DNA from: JAICJR01 sp036494715
Lineage (GTDB): Bacteria; Actinomycetota; Thermoleophilia; Solirubrobacterales; Thermoleophilaceae
NCBI GenBank assembly: GCA_036494715.1
Contig: DASXNY010000016.1
Span: 1-64,000 of the forward strand
Length of the DNA stretch: 64,000 nt
Direction of reading: 5' to 3'
The notes beneath the pieces were generated by a model. The model did no database searches, was not told the DNA's origin, and saw nothing but the letters and a program-made list of their open reading frames with translations. Below are positions 1-8,962 of this stretch, piece by piece; position 1 is the stretch's first letter; the number at the start of each line of letters is the position of its first letter. Position numbers and translations under genes: made by a program.

Positions 1-18
1 CGCCGCCGTGCGCGGCCT

Positions 19-92
<74 letters not shown>

Positions 93-626
93 CTTTCTCA
101 CATGGGTTTCGGCCGGTTTGAGCGTCGGTCTACCACCGAAGGTCAAGCGCTCGAAGCCGCGCCGTTGCGGGCTCGAGGGGCGCTCGTCCGATTTTCTGGC
201 GCACTTTTTGGCGCATCCAGCGGGCGGTGCGACGACGCGCGGTAGACACGTCGGGTCGCGCCGGTCCGAGGCGACGGACTCGCGCGTCACTCGCGACGTC
301 GATGACGCGTTCGATCCGGAGGTTGTGGATCTCCCGGCCAACGGAACCGCGCCCAGGACTTCTGTGCCTGCGGCGCGAGCCTGATCAGCTCGCGTCAACG
401 GCGCGACGGTGACCGATTTCGTAACGATTCCACCCGGATCGTCATGCGTGACACCAGGTCACCCTCGATCAAGAAGCTGAAGTGGCTCGGCCCGTTGAAT
501 CCGTCGCCGCCTACCAGAGCGGTCACCACCGTCAGATCGCGTTGAACGCCTCCGTGTCGTTCGCGTTCGCCGCCTGGAGCAGCATTGCGACTGGACCTGG
601 AGCCGATTCGAGCATGCCGGCGATGG
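93..626. other. intergenic stretch at the left end of the island
   Basis: No convincing gene was found in these 534 bases. Short open frames on both strands lack ribosome-binding sites and resemble no family I recognise. The stretch holds the degenerate tRNA copy (120-145) and a paired motif TTCTGGCGCA (194-203) plus TTGGCGCA (208-215). The same pair recurs near the right end of the island (8811-8831). It may be what is left of an integrase end or of arm-type binding sites. Confidence 0.5.
120..145 (+). repeat. degenerate second copy of the tRNA-Arg anticodon arm
   Basis: Positions 120-133 match tRNA positions 41-54 exactly (14 nt). After a short deletion in the loop, 135-145 match tRNA 58-68 exactly (11 nt). 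Similarity then fades. This looks like the decayed end of an earlier integration at the same tRNA. It lies only 28 bp after the intact gene. Confidence 0.6.
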
Positions 627-1823
627 TTACCGGCCAGTCGCCGGTGCGAGGGCGAATGGCCATCGTCGGCCGATGCCGACGTGGAGGATCACACCGAGGC
701 CAATGGCGTTGAGGCCGGCGTAAGTGACCCACTCTTCTGGTGTCGCGGTCGTCCACCGCGCCTGGTGCGCGATTGCGGTGAGGGCGGCATAGAGTGCGGC
801 GGCGACGAGCGCGACCGTGCCGAGCATGATCAGGCGCCCGCGGGCCGGATTGTCACCGGATCGCGGTGACCGCTCGAACAACATTCCCCGCAACAGCACG
901 GCGGTGAGCGCCGCCCCGACCACTGCGCTGGCCTTGGGCGGGGTGAGCCCGATGGCGCTGTGCAAGATGACGTAGGTCACCACTCCTGCCACGATCACGG
1001 TCAGGTTCGCGAGCGGGAGCCGGACGCCGCGGGAAGTGACCTGGGCGAACGGCCAGCCGCGCAGCGCGACGTAGAACAAGACCTGCCAGAGCCCGATCGC
1101 CGCGAGGATGGCTCCGAACTCGGCGCCCGAGAGCGGACCGCCGCCCCGGAAGTAGAGGCCACTACCGGGCTCTGGCTCACTTCGTACCAACACCAGGTAG
1201 AGCGTGAGTGCGGTGGCCCACGCAGCGATGACCGCGACTGGGCCTGAGGCGATACGGCCGAGCCGGCGAAGCGGCCATCCCTCGTTCACGAGAGTCAGTT
1301 GCAACATGACGACGAAGAATGCGCCGGCGAGCGGCATCGTGGCCGGGAAGGTCGGCGAGCTGTGCGGGCCCGGCGTGGCGTCGAAGATCCCGCGCAGATT
1401 GCCGTGGCCGACCACGAGCTGGCCGATGAACGTGAGGACGACGCCGCCGGCGATCACGAGGACCGTGTTGAGGAAGCCTGACAACGGCACTTTCAATCGC
1501 GTCCCGGGCCAGTCCTCCCACCAAAAGGCGATCATGGCGACGACGGGCAACGCGAAGGTGGAGAGCGGCCCGAGCACGCGCAGTGAGGCCTGAAGGCTCC
1601 CCACGCCGACGGCGAGCAGGACCGCCACCGGCGAGACGAGCAGGAGACCGGCGAGGCCCAGAGCAGGTTGCCGCGCGACAGCGCCTGGTTCCGCACCACG
1701 CACGTCATGTGGCTGGAGGCTCGGCGGCGTGGAGATCGGTGGACGGTCAGGGAGAGCCTCGGAACCGGGCACCACGGCCGCTGCCGGCCCGTATGCCTGG
1801 AGCGGCTCTATGCCTGCGGTCAT
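627..1823 (-). CDS. polytopic membrane protein of unknown function
   Basis: 398 residues. The first 55 or so are hydrophilic; the rest forms roughly ten hydrophobic segments with short loops, so it is an integral membrane protein. I do not recognise a characterised family. No transporter signature or catalytic motif stands out. The start codon overlaps the stop of the molybdenum subunit gene by four bases (ATGA, 1820-1823), so it is translationally coupled and is the last gene of the oxidoreductase operon. A role in anchoring, electron transfer or substrate passage for that enzyme is possible but is only inferred from position. No haem-binding histidine pairs are evident. Confidence 0.8.
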   Translation of the reverse strand: MTAGIEPLQAYGPAAAVVPGSEALPDRPPISTPPSLQPHDVRGAEPGAVARQPALGLAGLLLVSPVAVLLAVGVGSLQASLRVLGPLSTFALPVVAMIAFWWEDWPGTRLKVPLSGFLNTVLVIAGGVVLTFIGQLVVGHGNLRGIFDATPGPHSSPTFPATMPLAGAFFVVMLQLTLVNEGWPLRRLGRIASGPVAVIAAWATALTLYLVLVRSEPEPGSGLYFRGGGPLSGAEFGAILAAIGLWQVLFYVALRGWPFAQVTSRGVRLPLANLTVIVAGVVTYVILHSAIGLTPPKASAVVGAALTAVLLRGMLFERSPRSGDNPARGRLIMLGTVALVAAALYAALTAIAHQARWTTATPEEWVTYAGLNAIGLGVILHVGIGRRWPFALAPATGR

Positions 1824-4072
1824 GACGGGACTGGCGCTGCGTCCATCACGAGTTCAGCGGCGATGGGGAGTTCGCGAATGCGCCTGCCGGTTGCGTTGAA
1901 GACGGCATTGGCGATCGCGGCGGCACTGCCCACCTGGCCGATCTCACCGACGCCTTTCACCCCGAGTGGATTGATGCCGCTGTCTTCGACTTCGACGAAC
2001 TCGATCGTGATCTCGGGGGCGTCGGCGTTGACGGGGACGAGGTACTCGCCAAGGCTGATCGCTCCCCAGCGCCCGTAGCGGCTATCCATCGGGTTGCCCT
2101 CTAGCAGGGCCTGGCTGAGACCCCACAGCATCCCGCCCATGAGCTGGCTGCGCGCGAGCTTTGGGTTGAGCACTCTTCCCGGAGCGAAGACGCCGAGCAT
2201 CCGCCGGACACGTACGAGGCCCAGGTCCGGATCGACAGCGACCTCCGCGAACTGCGCTCCGAACGTCAGCAGTCCGCGCGGGGTGTCGAGCGGCGGCGGC
2301 TTCCAGCGACCGACGGCCTCGGCGTAGGTCCGTCGGTTGCGACCGAGCACCTCGGCATAGCTCTCGCCGACATCTTGGTTGTCGCGCAGCGTCAGGCGCC
2401 CATCCCTGACGTCCACGGAGTTCGGATCGGCACCGTGGAGCGGGGACTGCTCGTCGGCGACCGCGAGAGCGATGACCTGTTGGCGCAAGTCGTTCGCCGC
2501 CTCGTGCACAGCGGCGCTGACCATCGTCGAGCCGGCAGAGCCGACGGCGGAGGTGATGTTCGGCAGATCGCTGTCGCCGAGCTTGTAGCTGACAGCTTCG
2601 AGAGGCAGCCCGAGCGCGTCGGCGGCGACCTGGGTCATCATCGTCCCGACGCCGGTGCCGAACTCCGGCGTTCCCGCTTCGATCACAGCGCTGCCGTCGC
2701 TGTAGATGCGGGCGCGCGCTTGCTGTTCGGGCATGAACAGGGGGACCGGGTAGCCGGCGGCGGCCATGCCGTGGCCGATCAGCCAGTCGCCGTCTCGCCG
2801 CGAGCGCGGCGTGGGACTGCGCTTGTCCCAGCCGAACAGCTCTGCGCCGCGGCGCAGACACTCGGGCAGTCCGTCGCTTGACCAGGGATTGCCGCGCGGG
2901 TCGTTCGGCCCGTGGTTCATCAGGCGCAACTCGACGGGATCGATCGCGAGCTCCTGCGCGAGTTCGTCCATGGACGACTCGAGCACGAACGCGGCGACGC
3001 TCTCACCCGGACCACGCGTGAAGGTTGGCGTCATCGTGTTGCCGCGAATCAGCCGATGCGCGCCGGCGAAGTTCTCGAGGTCGTAGATCTGCGAGCTGAC
3101 GCCGGTTGCCGGCTCGGCCCAGTCATCGAAGGGCGAGGTCACCGAGAGCTTCTCGTGCCTGATCGCCGTCAGGCGTCCGGCGCGGGTCGCCCCGAGCGTC
3201 AGATGATGTTCCTGTTCCTCGCGGTGACCGGTCGCTGAGAATCCTTGCGGGCGCGTCAGCGCCAGACGTACCGGCCTGCCCACTTCGCGAGCAGCGAGCG
3301 CCGCGAGCGTAACGTGCGGCCAAATCATCGCCTTCGCGCCAAAGCTCCCGCCGACGAAGTTCGAGACGACGCGGATCTTCGACAACGACAAGCCGAGAAG
3401 ATGGGCAACGGTCAGCTGTGTGGCTCTCACACCCATGGTGGCGTCGTAGAGGGTCAGGCGATCCTCGTCCCAGACCGCCGTCGTCGTCGGAGCTTCCAAC
3501 GCGTTGTGGTGATTGGCCGCCATGTGGAACGTGCCGTCAACGACAACGTCGGCGCCGGCAAGCGCGGCCTCGACGTCGCCGCGCGCGTCCTGCGCGGGCA
3601 TCAAGCCACCGAAGAGCCTGTCTGGCTGGTAGGCCAAATCGCGCCCTTGATCGATCGTCGTGATCGACGGCGTCTCGTCGAAGCTTGCGACGACCAGCCG
3701 GGCGGCGTGCTGCGCGCGTTCGTAGCCGTCGGCAACGACGATCGCGATTGGCTGGCCGTAGTAGTGGATCTCGTCGTCCTGCAGCGGGAAGAAGCTCTGC
3801 CCGGGCGCCGGTGCGCCGACGAGCGACGGCAGAAGCTGTGGCTGGCCGGGGATCGGGGCCAGGTTGTCGTGGGTCAGGACGGCGATGACCCCGTCGGCAT
3901 CGAGGGCGGCGCTGCGATCGATCGCTTTGATCCTCCCGCTGGAGATCGTCGCGCCGGCGATCGCCGCGTAGGCCATGCCGGGCGGGAAGATCTCACCCGT
4001 GTAGCGGGCGCGGCCCATCGTCTTTGCGTAGCCGTCGAGACGGGAGACGGGCTTGCCGATGGAGCCGGTCAT
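1820..4072 (-). CDS. molybdopterin-binding subunit of a xanthine dehydrogenase-family enzyme (PaoC/YagR-like)
   Basis: 750 residues, the usual length for the stand-alone molybdenum subunit. It has the aldehyde oxidase/xanthine dehydrogenase a/b hammerhead region in the first 150 residues, then the cofactor-binding domains. The segment VGGSFGAKA matches a cofactor-binding loop, and GVKGVGEIG near the C-terminus carries the catalytic Glu (about residue 710). Known members hydroxylate aldehydes or N-heterocycles using the molybdenum cytosine dinucleotide cofactor. The partner genes match E. coli PaoABC, so aromatic or aliphatic aldehyde oxidation is the best guess; the substrate cannot be read from sequence. 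It overlaps the FAD-subunit gene by four bases and the membrane-protein gene by four. No MocA or XdhC-type maturation gene lies nearby. Confidence 0.93.
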   Translation of the reverse strand: MTGSIGKPVSRLDGYAKTMGRARYTGEIFPPGMAYAAIAGATISSGRIKAIDRSAALDADGVIAVLTHDNLAPIPGQPQLLPSLVGAPAPGQSFFPLQDDEIHYYGQPIAIVVADGYERAQHAARLVVASFDETPSITTIDQGRDLAYQPDRLFGGLMPAQDARGDVEAALAGADVVVDGTFHMAANHHNALEAPTTTAVWDEDRLTLYDATMGVRATQLTVAHLLGLSLSKIRVVSNFVGGSFGAKAMIWPHVTLAALAAREVGRPVRLALTRPQGFSATGHREEQEHHLTLGATRAGRLTAIRHEKLSVTSPFDDWAEPATGVSSQIYDLENFAGAHRLIRGNTMTPTFTRGPGESVAAFVLESSMDELAQELAIDPVELRLMNHGPNDPRGNPWSSDGLPECLRRGAELFGWDKRSPTPRSRRDGDWLIGHGMAAAGYPVPLFMPEQQARARIYSDGSAVIEAGTPEFGTGVGTMMTQVAADALGLPLEAVSYKLGDSDLPNITSAVGSAGSTMVSAAVHEAANDLRQQVIALAVADEQSPLHGADPNSVDVRDGRLTLRDNQDVGESYAEVLGRNRRTYAEAVGRWKPPPLDTPRGLLTFGAQFAEVAVDPDLGLVRVRRMLGVFAPGRVLNPKLARSQLMGGMLWGLSQALLEGNPMDSRYGRWGAISLGEYLVPVNADAPEITIEFVEVEDSGINPLGVKGVGEIGQVGSAAAIANAVFNATGRRIRELPIAAELVMDAAPVPS

Positions 4073-5061
4073 GCTGCCTGACCCCTCAGCGCGTGACGCA
4101 GGCCGCGGACGATAGCGCGCTCGGTGAGGGCGACCTTGAACGCGTTACCGGGGCGTGGCGTCGCGACGGAAAGCTCTGCAGCGGCTGCCCGGGCAAAGGA
4201 CACATCGCTCGCTGGTGCACCCCGCAACTCCTTTTCGGCGCGGCGCGCCCGCCAGGGCTTGGTGCCGACACCGCCGAGCGCCACGCGCGCATCGACAACG
4301 ACACCCTCTCTAACGGTGAGTGCGGCGCAGACGGAGACCAACGCGAACTCGTAGGACTGCCGATCGCGGAACTTCAGGTAGAGCGATTCGGCCGCCGCCG
4401 GCGAGGGTGGGAGATCGATAGCGGTGATCAGCTCGCCGTGGGCAAGCGGATGCTCGATGTGTGGTGTGGCCTCGGGGAGCAGGTAGAAGTCGTCGATCGG
4501 AATGGTCCGTTCCCCGTCGAGTCCGGCTGTGTGTACGACGGCGTCGAAGGCCACGAACGGAACGGCGACGTCGGACGGATGCGTGGCGATGCAGCTGTCA
4601 CCGACGCCGAGAATGGCATGGCCGCGATTCAGGCCCTCGAGCGCGGAGCAGCCGGTCCCCGGCTCGCGCTTGTTGCACGGTGAGACGCCATCGCGGAAGT
4701 ACGTGCAACGGACGCGCTGGCACAGATTCCCGCCTATCGAGGCCATGTTCCGAAGCTGCTCGGAGGCACCGAGGAGGAGTGCTTGCGAGACGGCCGGGAA
4801 CCGCTCTTCGATGATCGGCTTCCGGGCGACGTCGCTCATACGGGCCAGAGCACCGATCCGAATCGTCCCGTCCGCCAGCTCGTCGACCGCGGTCAGGGGG
4901 AGGTCGTTGATGTCGACGAGGCGGTCGGTGTGCTCGACAGCCAGCCGGAGCAGATCGACCTTCGTCGTCCCGCCGGCGAGGAACGCGCTGCCTGAGTCGC
5001 CGGCGACGAGTGCGATCGCCGACTCAACGTCGCTCGCGCGGGCGTAGCTAAGCGGCTGCAT
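4069..5061 (-). CDS. FAD-binding subunit with extra FeS segment (PaoB/YagS-like)
   Basis: 330 residues. The N-terminal half is the FAD-binding fold of molybdenum hydroxylase medium subunits; FLAGGTTKVDLL and ASIGGNLCQR match the flavin-contact loops. Between residues 110 and 150 there is a cysteine-bearing insertion (CTYFRD, PCNKR, TGCSALEG). This is typical of the YagS group, where it binds a [4Fe-4S] cluster. The subunit passes electrons from the molybdenum site via the 2Fe-2S subunit to FAD. The gene starts 14 bases inside the end of the 2Fe-2S subunit gene and its stop overlaps the next start (ATGA), so the three subunits are made in coupled fashion. Confidence 0.92.
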   Translation of the reverse strand: MQPLSYARASDVESAIALVAGDSGSAFLAGGTTKVDLLRLAVEHTDRLVDINDLPLTAVDELADGTIRIGALARMSDVARKPIIEERFPAVSQALLLGASEQLRNMASIGGNLCQRVRCTYFRDGVSPCNKREPGTGCSALEGLNRGHAILGVGDSCIATHPSDVAVPFVAFDAVVHTAGLDGERTIPIDDFYLLPEATPHIEHPLAHGELITAIDLPPSPAAAESLYLKFRDRQSYEFALVSVCAALTVREGVVVDARVALGGVGTKPWRARRAEKELRGAPASDVSFARAAAAELSVATPRPGNAFKVALTERAIVRGLRHALRGQAA

Positions 5062-5518
5062 CGCGCACCTCGTGGATCGCCGCGCGAATGTTCGGGTACG
5101 CCGCGCAGCGGCAGATGTTGCCGCTCATGAACTCGGCAATCTCTTCGTCCGTCGAGGCGTTGCCCTCTTCGATCAGGGCGATTGCCGACATGATCTGACC
5201 AGGTGTGCAGTAACCGCACTGGAACGCGTCGTGCTCGACGAACGCGCGCTGCATCGGATGCGGTTCGCCTTCGACGCCGACGCCTTCGATCGTCGTCACG
5301 TCATGGCCTTCACATGTCACGGCAAGCGTCAGGCATGCGAGGACACGCCGCCCGTCGACCCAGACGGTGCAAGCGCCACAGGTCCCCTGATCGCATCCCT
5401 TCTTCGAACCGGTGAGCTCGAGATGCTCGCGGAGCGCGTCGAGCAGGCTGGTGCGCGGCTCCAGATCCACCGGACGATCCGCTCCATTGACGCGAAGCGC
5501 GACGCGCGCGCTCGCCAT
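5048..5518 (-). CDS. 2Fe-2S subunit of the molybdenum hydroxylase (PaoA/YagT-like)
   Basis: 156 residues from ATG at 5518. I chose this start because GGAGG lies 9 bases upstream. A longer in-frame start at 5602 would add 28 residues but has no clear ribosome-binding site. An N-terminal plant-type ferredoxin domain has the KKGCDQGTCGACTV cluster motif and a further Cys (RRVLACL). A C-terminal helical domain carries the second cluster motif, FQCGYCTPG and NICRCAAYPN. Both cluster sites are intact. No Tat signal is present from the preferred start, unlike E. coli PaoA, so the enzyme is probably cytoplasmic. This is the first subunit gene of the operon. Confidence 0.9.
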   Translation of the reverse strand: MASARVALRVNGADRPVDLEPRTSLLDALREHLELTGSKKGCDQGTCGACTVWVDGRRVLACLTLAVTCEGHDVTTIEGVGVEGEPHPMQRAFVEHDAFQCGYCTPGQIMSAIALIEEGNASTDEEIAEFMSGNICRCAAYPNIRAAIHEVRDAAA

Positions 5519-5610
5519 TAGTCGCAGCCTCCGGCTGGCACGGAGATCGCTGCCGCCGCCGCGACTGGGCGCACCGGCGAGCCCGCCCTCATGCGTATCC
5601 AAACGCGCAT
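5518..5610 (-). CDS. possible 30-codon leader ORF ahead of the 2Fe-2S subunit
   Basis: A short frame starts at ATG 5610 with GAGGAG about 5-6 bases upstream. It encodes 30 residues beginning MRVWIRMRAG and rich in Ala and Val. Its TAA shares one base with the ATG of the next gene (TAATG). The SD and the overlapping stop/start are what a translated, coupling leader peptide would show. No homologue is known to me and the composition is unremarkable, so it could be chance. Confidence 0.35.
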   Translation of the reverse strand: MRVWIRMRAGSPVRPVAAAAAISVPAGGCD

Positions 5611-5670
5611 CACTTCTCCTCGCTTAGGGGAGATCGACAGTCGCACCGTGCAGCGGCGCTCGAATCAGCA

Positions 5671-5694
5671 AACGCGTAGTCGCAACGCGTAGTC
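5671..5694. promoter_or_regulatory. tandem 11-bp direct repeat in a divergent promoter region
   Basis: AACGCGTAGTC occurs at 5671-5681 and again at 5684-5694, a 13-bp period. It lies between the molybdenum hydroxylase operon (minus) and the LuxR-type regulator gene (plus). A direct repeat in a short divergent intergenic region is a plausible operator for that regulator. Function is inferred. Confidence 0.45.
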
Positions 5695-5763
5695 CAGGAC
5701 CGGGCGAGTTCGTGGGCCGCGGCGTGTCGACACCGGCCGCGGGCGCGGTATTGTCGGCATTGG

Positions 5764-8499
5764 ATGGTCACCGAGGGGCCGGCGGAGGTGTTCCACGACC
5801 GGCGCAGCGAGCGCGAGGCCCTGAATAGGCGGCTCGCGGCGGTGCGGGGTGGAGAGAGCCGGGTGGTGGTAGTGAGCGGCGAGCCGGGGGTTGGCAAGAC
5901 CGCGCTCTTGGAGTCCGTGATCGCGTCCGCGCCGGCGTTCCGGGTTCTGCGGGCTGCCGGTGTGGAGTCGGAGATGGAGCTCGCGTTCGCGGCCCTGCAG
6001 CAGTTGTGCGCGCCGATGCTGGATCGCCTCGGCCAGCTCCCTGCCCCTCAGCAGGACGCGCTCGGCGTGGCCTTCGGGCTGCGGGCGGGAAACGCGCCGG
6101 ATCGGTTCCTGGTCGGGTTGGCGGTGCTGAGCCTGTTGGCGGAGGTGGCCGAAGATCAGCCGCTTCTGTGTGTGGTCGATGACGCGCAGTGGCTTGACCG
6201 GGCCTCGGCGCAGGCGCTCGTGTTCGTGGCGCGGCGGCTGTTGGCGGAATCGGTCGCGCTGGTGTTGGTGACGCGTGAGGCGGGCGATGAGCTCGAGGGA
6301 TTGCCGAAACTGGCTCTCGAGGGTCTGCGTGATGGTGACGCGCGCGCACTGTTGGGCTCGGTGTTGCGTGTGCCGTTGGACGAGCGGGTGCGCGAGCGGC
6401 TGGTCGCCGAGACGCGCGGCAACCCGCTGGCGCTGCTGGAGTTGCCGCGGGGGTTGACGCCGGCGGAGCTGGCGGGCGGGTTCGGTCTGCCGGGCTCGCC
6501 GGGGCTGTCGGGACGGATCGAGGACAGCTTCCGCCGCAGGCTCGCGGGGCTTCCGGCGGAGACCCAGCGACTGTTGCTGGTCGCAGCGGCGGATCCGGTC
6601 GGCGACCCGGTGCTGGTGTGGCAGGCGGCCGACCGACTTGCGATCGGGGTCCAGGCGGCGGCCGAGACCGACGGATTGCTCACGGTCGGGGCCAGCGTGA
6701 CCTTTCGTCACCCGCTGGTTCGCTCGTCCGTGTATCGGGCGGCCTCGCTGGCGGACAGGCAGGCCGCGCATCGTGCGCTGGCGGACGCGACCGATCCCGA
6801 GGTCGATCCCGATCGGCGCGCCTGGCATCTCGCCCAAGCGACGTCGGGCCTCGACGAGGACGTCGCGTTCGAGCTGGAGCGTTCGGCGGGCCGCGCCAAG
6901 GCGCGCGGAGGCTTCGCGGCAGCGGCCGCATTCCTGGAGCGCGCGACCGCGCTGACGCCCGAGCCCTCGAGCCGCGCGAGGCGGGCGCTCGCCGCGGCGC
7001 AGGCCAAGTACGAGGCCGGGGCGTTCGACGCGGCACTCCGACTTGTTGCCATCGCAGAGTCGGGACCGCTGAATGAGCTCCAGCGCGCACAGACGGAGCT
7101 GCTGCGTGGTCAGATCGCCTTCTCGCTGGGCCGCGGTCGTGATGCTCAACCCCTGTTGCTCAAGGCCGCCAAACGCCTCGAGCCACTCGATCAGAGACTG
7201 GCCCGTGAAACCTATCTAGACGCGCTCAGCACCGTGTTCTTCCCCGGCCTTCTGGCGAGCGGCGAGAGCGTACTGGAGACCGCCCAGGCCGCCAGGGCGG
7301 CGCCTCCGTCGTCTCAGCCTCCGTACGCGTCTGATCTGCTGCTGGACGGCCTGGCGTTACTGATCACAGAGGGATACGCCGCGGGAACACCGATGTTGAG
7401 AAGGGCGGTCAACGCCTTCCGAGGCGAAGACATCCGCCGAGAGCAGGGGCACCGGTGGTTGTCGCTCGCATCCCGCGTGGCCGCATTCTTGTGGGATGAC
7501 GAGGCCTGGGACGCGATCTCTGCGCGCTTCGCGCAGATCGCACGTGATGCCGGTGCGCTGAGCGTGCTCCCCCTGGCGCTCACCTCACGCGCGGGGGTGC
7601 ACGTGTTCGCGGGGGAGTTCGCCACGGCCGCGTCGCTGGTCGAGGAGGTGGCGGCGGTCAATGAAGCGACGGGTGGCCGCCTCACGCCATGGGCCGCGCT
7701 GGCGCGGGTGACCTACGAGGGCCGGCCGGCCGAGGGCTTCCAGCTGATCGAAGCCGCCACGAAGGAGCTCGCGGGTCGGGGCGAGGGACAGGGGCTGACA
7801 TTCATTCACTGGGTAACCGCAGTGCTCCATAACGGTCTAGGTCGTTATGAGGAGGCGTTCGCCGCGGCGCAACAGGCCGGCGAGGACACTCACCCCTCGT
7901 GGTGGCGCAACTATGGATGGGTCGAGCTCATCGAGGCGGCCGTCCGGAGCGGAAAGCCGGAGCCTGCTGTCGCCGCCCTCGGCCGGCTTTCGCAGGCAAC
8001 CGGGGCCAGCGGGACCGACTGGGCGCTCGGCGTCGAGGCCCGCTCGCGGGCGTTGCTGAGCGACGGGGAAGCCGCCGAGGCGCGCTATCGCGAGGCGATC
8101 GAGCGGCTCGCCCGCACCCGCGTCCGCGTGGAGCTCGCCCGCGGCCACCTCCTGTACGGCGAATGGCTGCGCCGCGAGCGCCGCCGACTCGACGCCCGCG
8201 AGCAGCTACGCACCGCCCACGAGCTGTTCACCCAGTTCGGCATGGAGGCGTTCGCCGAGCGCGCCCGCGTCGAGCTCGAGGCGACCGGCGAACACGCCCG
8301 TAAACGGACCGTCGAGACGGTCGACGACCTGACCCCGCGGGAGGCACAGATCGCCCATCTCGCGGCTGACGGGGCCACGAACCGAGAAATCGGCTCCCAG
8401 CTGTTCATCAGCCCCAGGACCGTCGACTACCACCTGCGCAAGGTGTTTCGCAAGCTCGGAGTGAAGTCCCGCCACCAACTCAAACAGCACCTGCTCTAG
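5764..8499 (+). CDS. large ATP-binding LuxR-family transcriptional regulator (LAL type)
   Basis: 911 residues. The N-terminal AAA/NACHT-like ATPase has Walker A GEPGVGKT (residues 39-46) and a Walker B-like strand CVVDDAQWLD near residue 140. The middle 450 residues are helical and TPR-like. The C-terminal LuxR helix-turn-helix (about residues 845-911) contains LTPREAQIAHLAADGATNRE and ISPRTVDYHL. LAL regulators respond to an effector through the ATPase/TPR part and activate nearby genes. The gene diverges from the molybdenum hydroxylase operon, which is its most likely target. No clear Shine-Dalgarno precedes ATG 5764, so the message may be leaderless. Confidence 0.92.
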   Translation: MVTEGPAEVFHDRRSEREALNRRLAAVRGGESRVVVVSGEPGVGKTALLESVIASAPAFRVLRAAGVESEMELAFAALQQLCAPMLDRLGQLPAPQQDALGVAFGLRAGNAPDRFLVGLAVLSLLAEVAEDQPLLCVVDDAQWLDRASAQALVFVARRLLAESVALVLVTREAGDELEGLPKLALEGLRDGDARALLGSVLRVPLDERVRERLVAETRGNPLALLELPRGLTPAELAGGFGLPGSPGLSGRIEDSFRRRLAGLPAETQRLLLVAAADPVGDPVLVWQAADRLAIGVQAAAETDGLLTVGASVTFRHPLVRSSVYRAASLADRQAAHRALADATDPEVDPDRRAWHLAQATSGLDEDVAFELERSAGRAKARGGFAAAAAFLERATALTPEPSSRARRALAAAQAKYEAGAFDAALRLVAIAESGPLNELQRAQTELLRGQIAFSLGRGRDAQPLLLKAAKRLEPLDQRLARETYLDALSTVFFPGLLASGESVLETAQAARAAPPSSQPPYASDLLLDGLALLITEGYAAGTPMLRRAVNAFRGEDIRREQGHRWLSLASRVAAFLWDDEAWDAISARFAQIARDAGALSVLPLALTSRAGVHVFAGEFATAASLVEEVAAVNEATGGRLTPWAALARVTYEGRPAEGFQLIEAATKELAGRGEGQGLTFIHWVTAVLHNGLGRYEEAFAAAQQAGEDTHPSWWRNYGWVELIEAAVRSGKPEPAVAALGRLSQATGASGTDWALGVEARSRALLSDGEAAEARYREAIERLARTRVRVELARGHLLYGEWLRRERRRLDAREQLRTAHELFTQFGMEAFAERARVELEATGEHARKRTVETVDDLTPREAQIAHLAADGATNREIGSQLFISPRTVDYHLRKVFRKLGVKSRHQLKQHLL

Positions 8500-8843
8500 C
8501 CAGGCGCACACGCCGAACCCGCCGCTCGGGAGAACTGACCGTCGAACGCTGGACCCGTGGTCGGTTCCCTTTCTGATCCAGCGCGCGGGTTGCGGCCACT
8601 CCCCTCGCCAGGAGGCCTCGTTCGTGTGTCGGCGCAAGTTCTGGGCGGCTCGCCCAGAGACCAGTCTGCGAAGCCGCGGTCGCCCTCTACCGTCGTGATC
8701 GACTCGCGCAGTGCCCTCCGACCCGCCGCGCCCGCCGAAGTCTGAGATCACTGAAGCCCAAGCGTGGTGGCATCGAGTGGCGCGGCCGTGAGGCAGCGCT
8801 GCTCCCGACTTTCTGGCGCATTCTTGGCGCACTGAGTGAGCAG

Positions 8844-8865
8844 ATTTGGCTTGGTTGAGCCAAAT
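8844..8865. repeat. perfect 8-bp inverted repeat beside the right att copy
   Basis: ATTTGGCT (8844-8851) and AGCCAAAT (8858-8865) are exact complements around a 6-base loop, 15 bp before the att repeat. The position suits a recombinase or excisionase binding site. It is also unusually AT-rich for this region. It has no T tract, so it is not a typical terminator. Confidence 0.4.
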
Positions 8866-8880
8866 GCGGCGCGACAGCCG

Positions 8881-8926
8881 CGGTCTACGGAACCGAAGGT
8901 CACAGGTTCGAATCCTGTCGGGCGCG
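8881..8926 (+). repeat. att repeat, right copy (tRNA-Arg 3' fragment)
   Basis: Exact 46-bp copy of tRNA-Arg positions 47-92, without the 5' half of the tRNA, so it cannot make a functional tRNA. A stem-loop with a T-rich tail follows 11 bp downstream. Open frames translated across this site are artefacts of tRNA sequence. Confidence 0.85.
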
Positions 8927-8937
8927 TTCGTGAGAAG

Positions 8938-8962
8938 CCCCGCTCCGGCGGGGGTTTCGTCT
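8938..8962 (+). terminator. intrinsic terminator, probably the original tRNA-Arg terminator
   Basis: Stem CCCCGC/GCGGGG (8938-8943/8948-8953) with a 4-base loop, followed by GTTTCGTCTTT. It starts 11 bp after the tRNA 3' fragment, where the terminator of the undisturbed tRNA-Arg gene would be expected. Confidence 0.7.
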
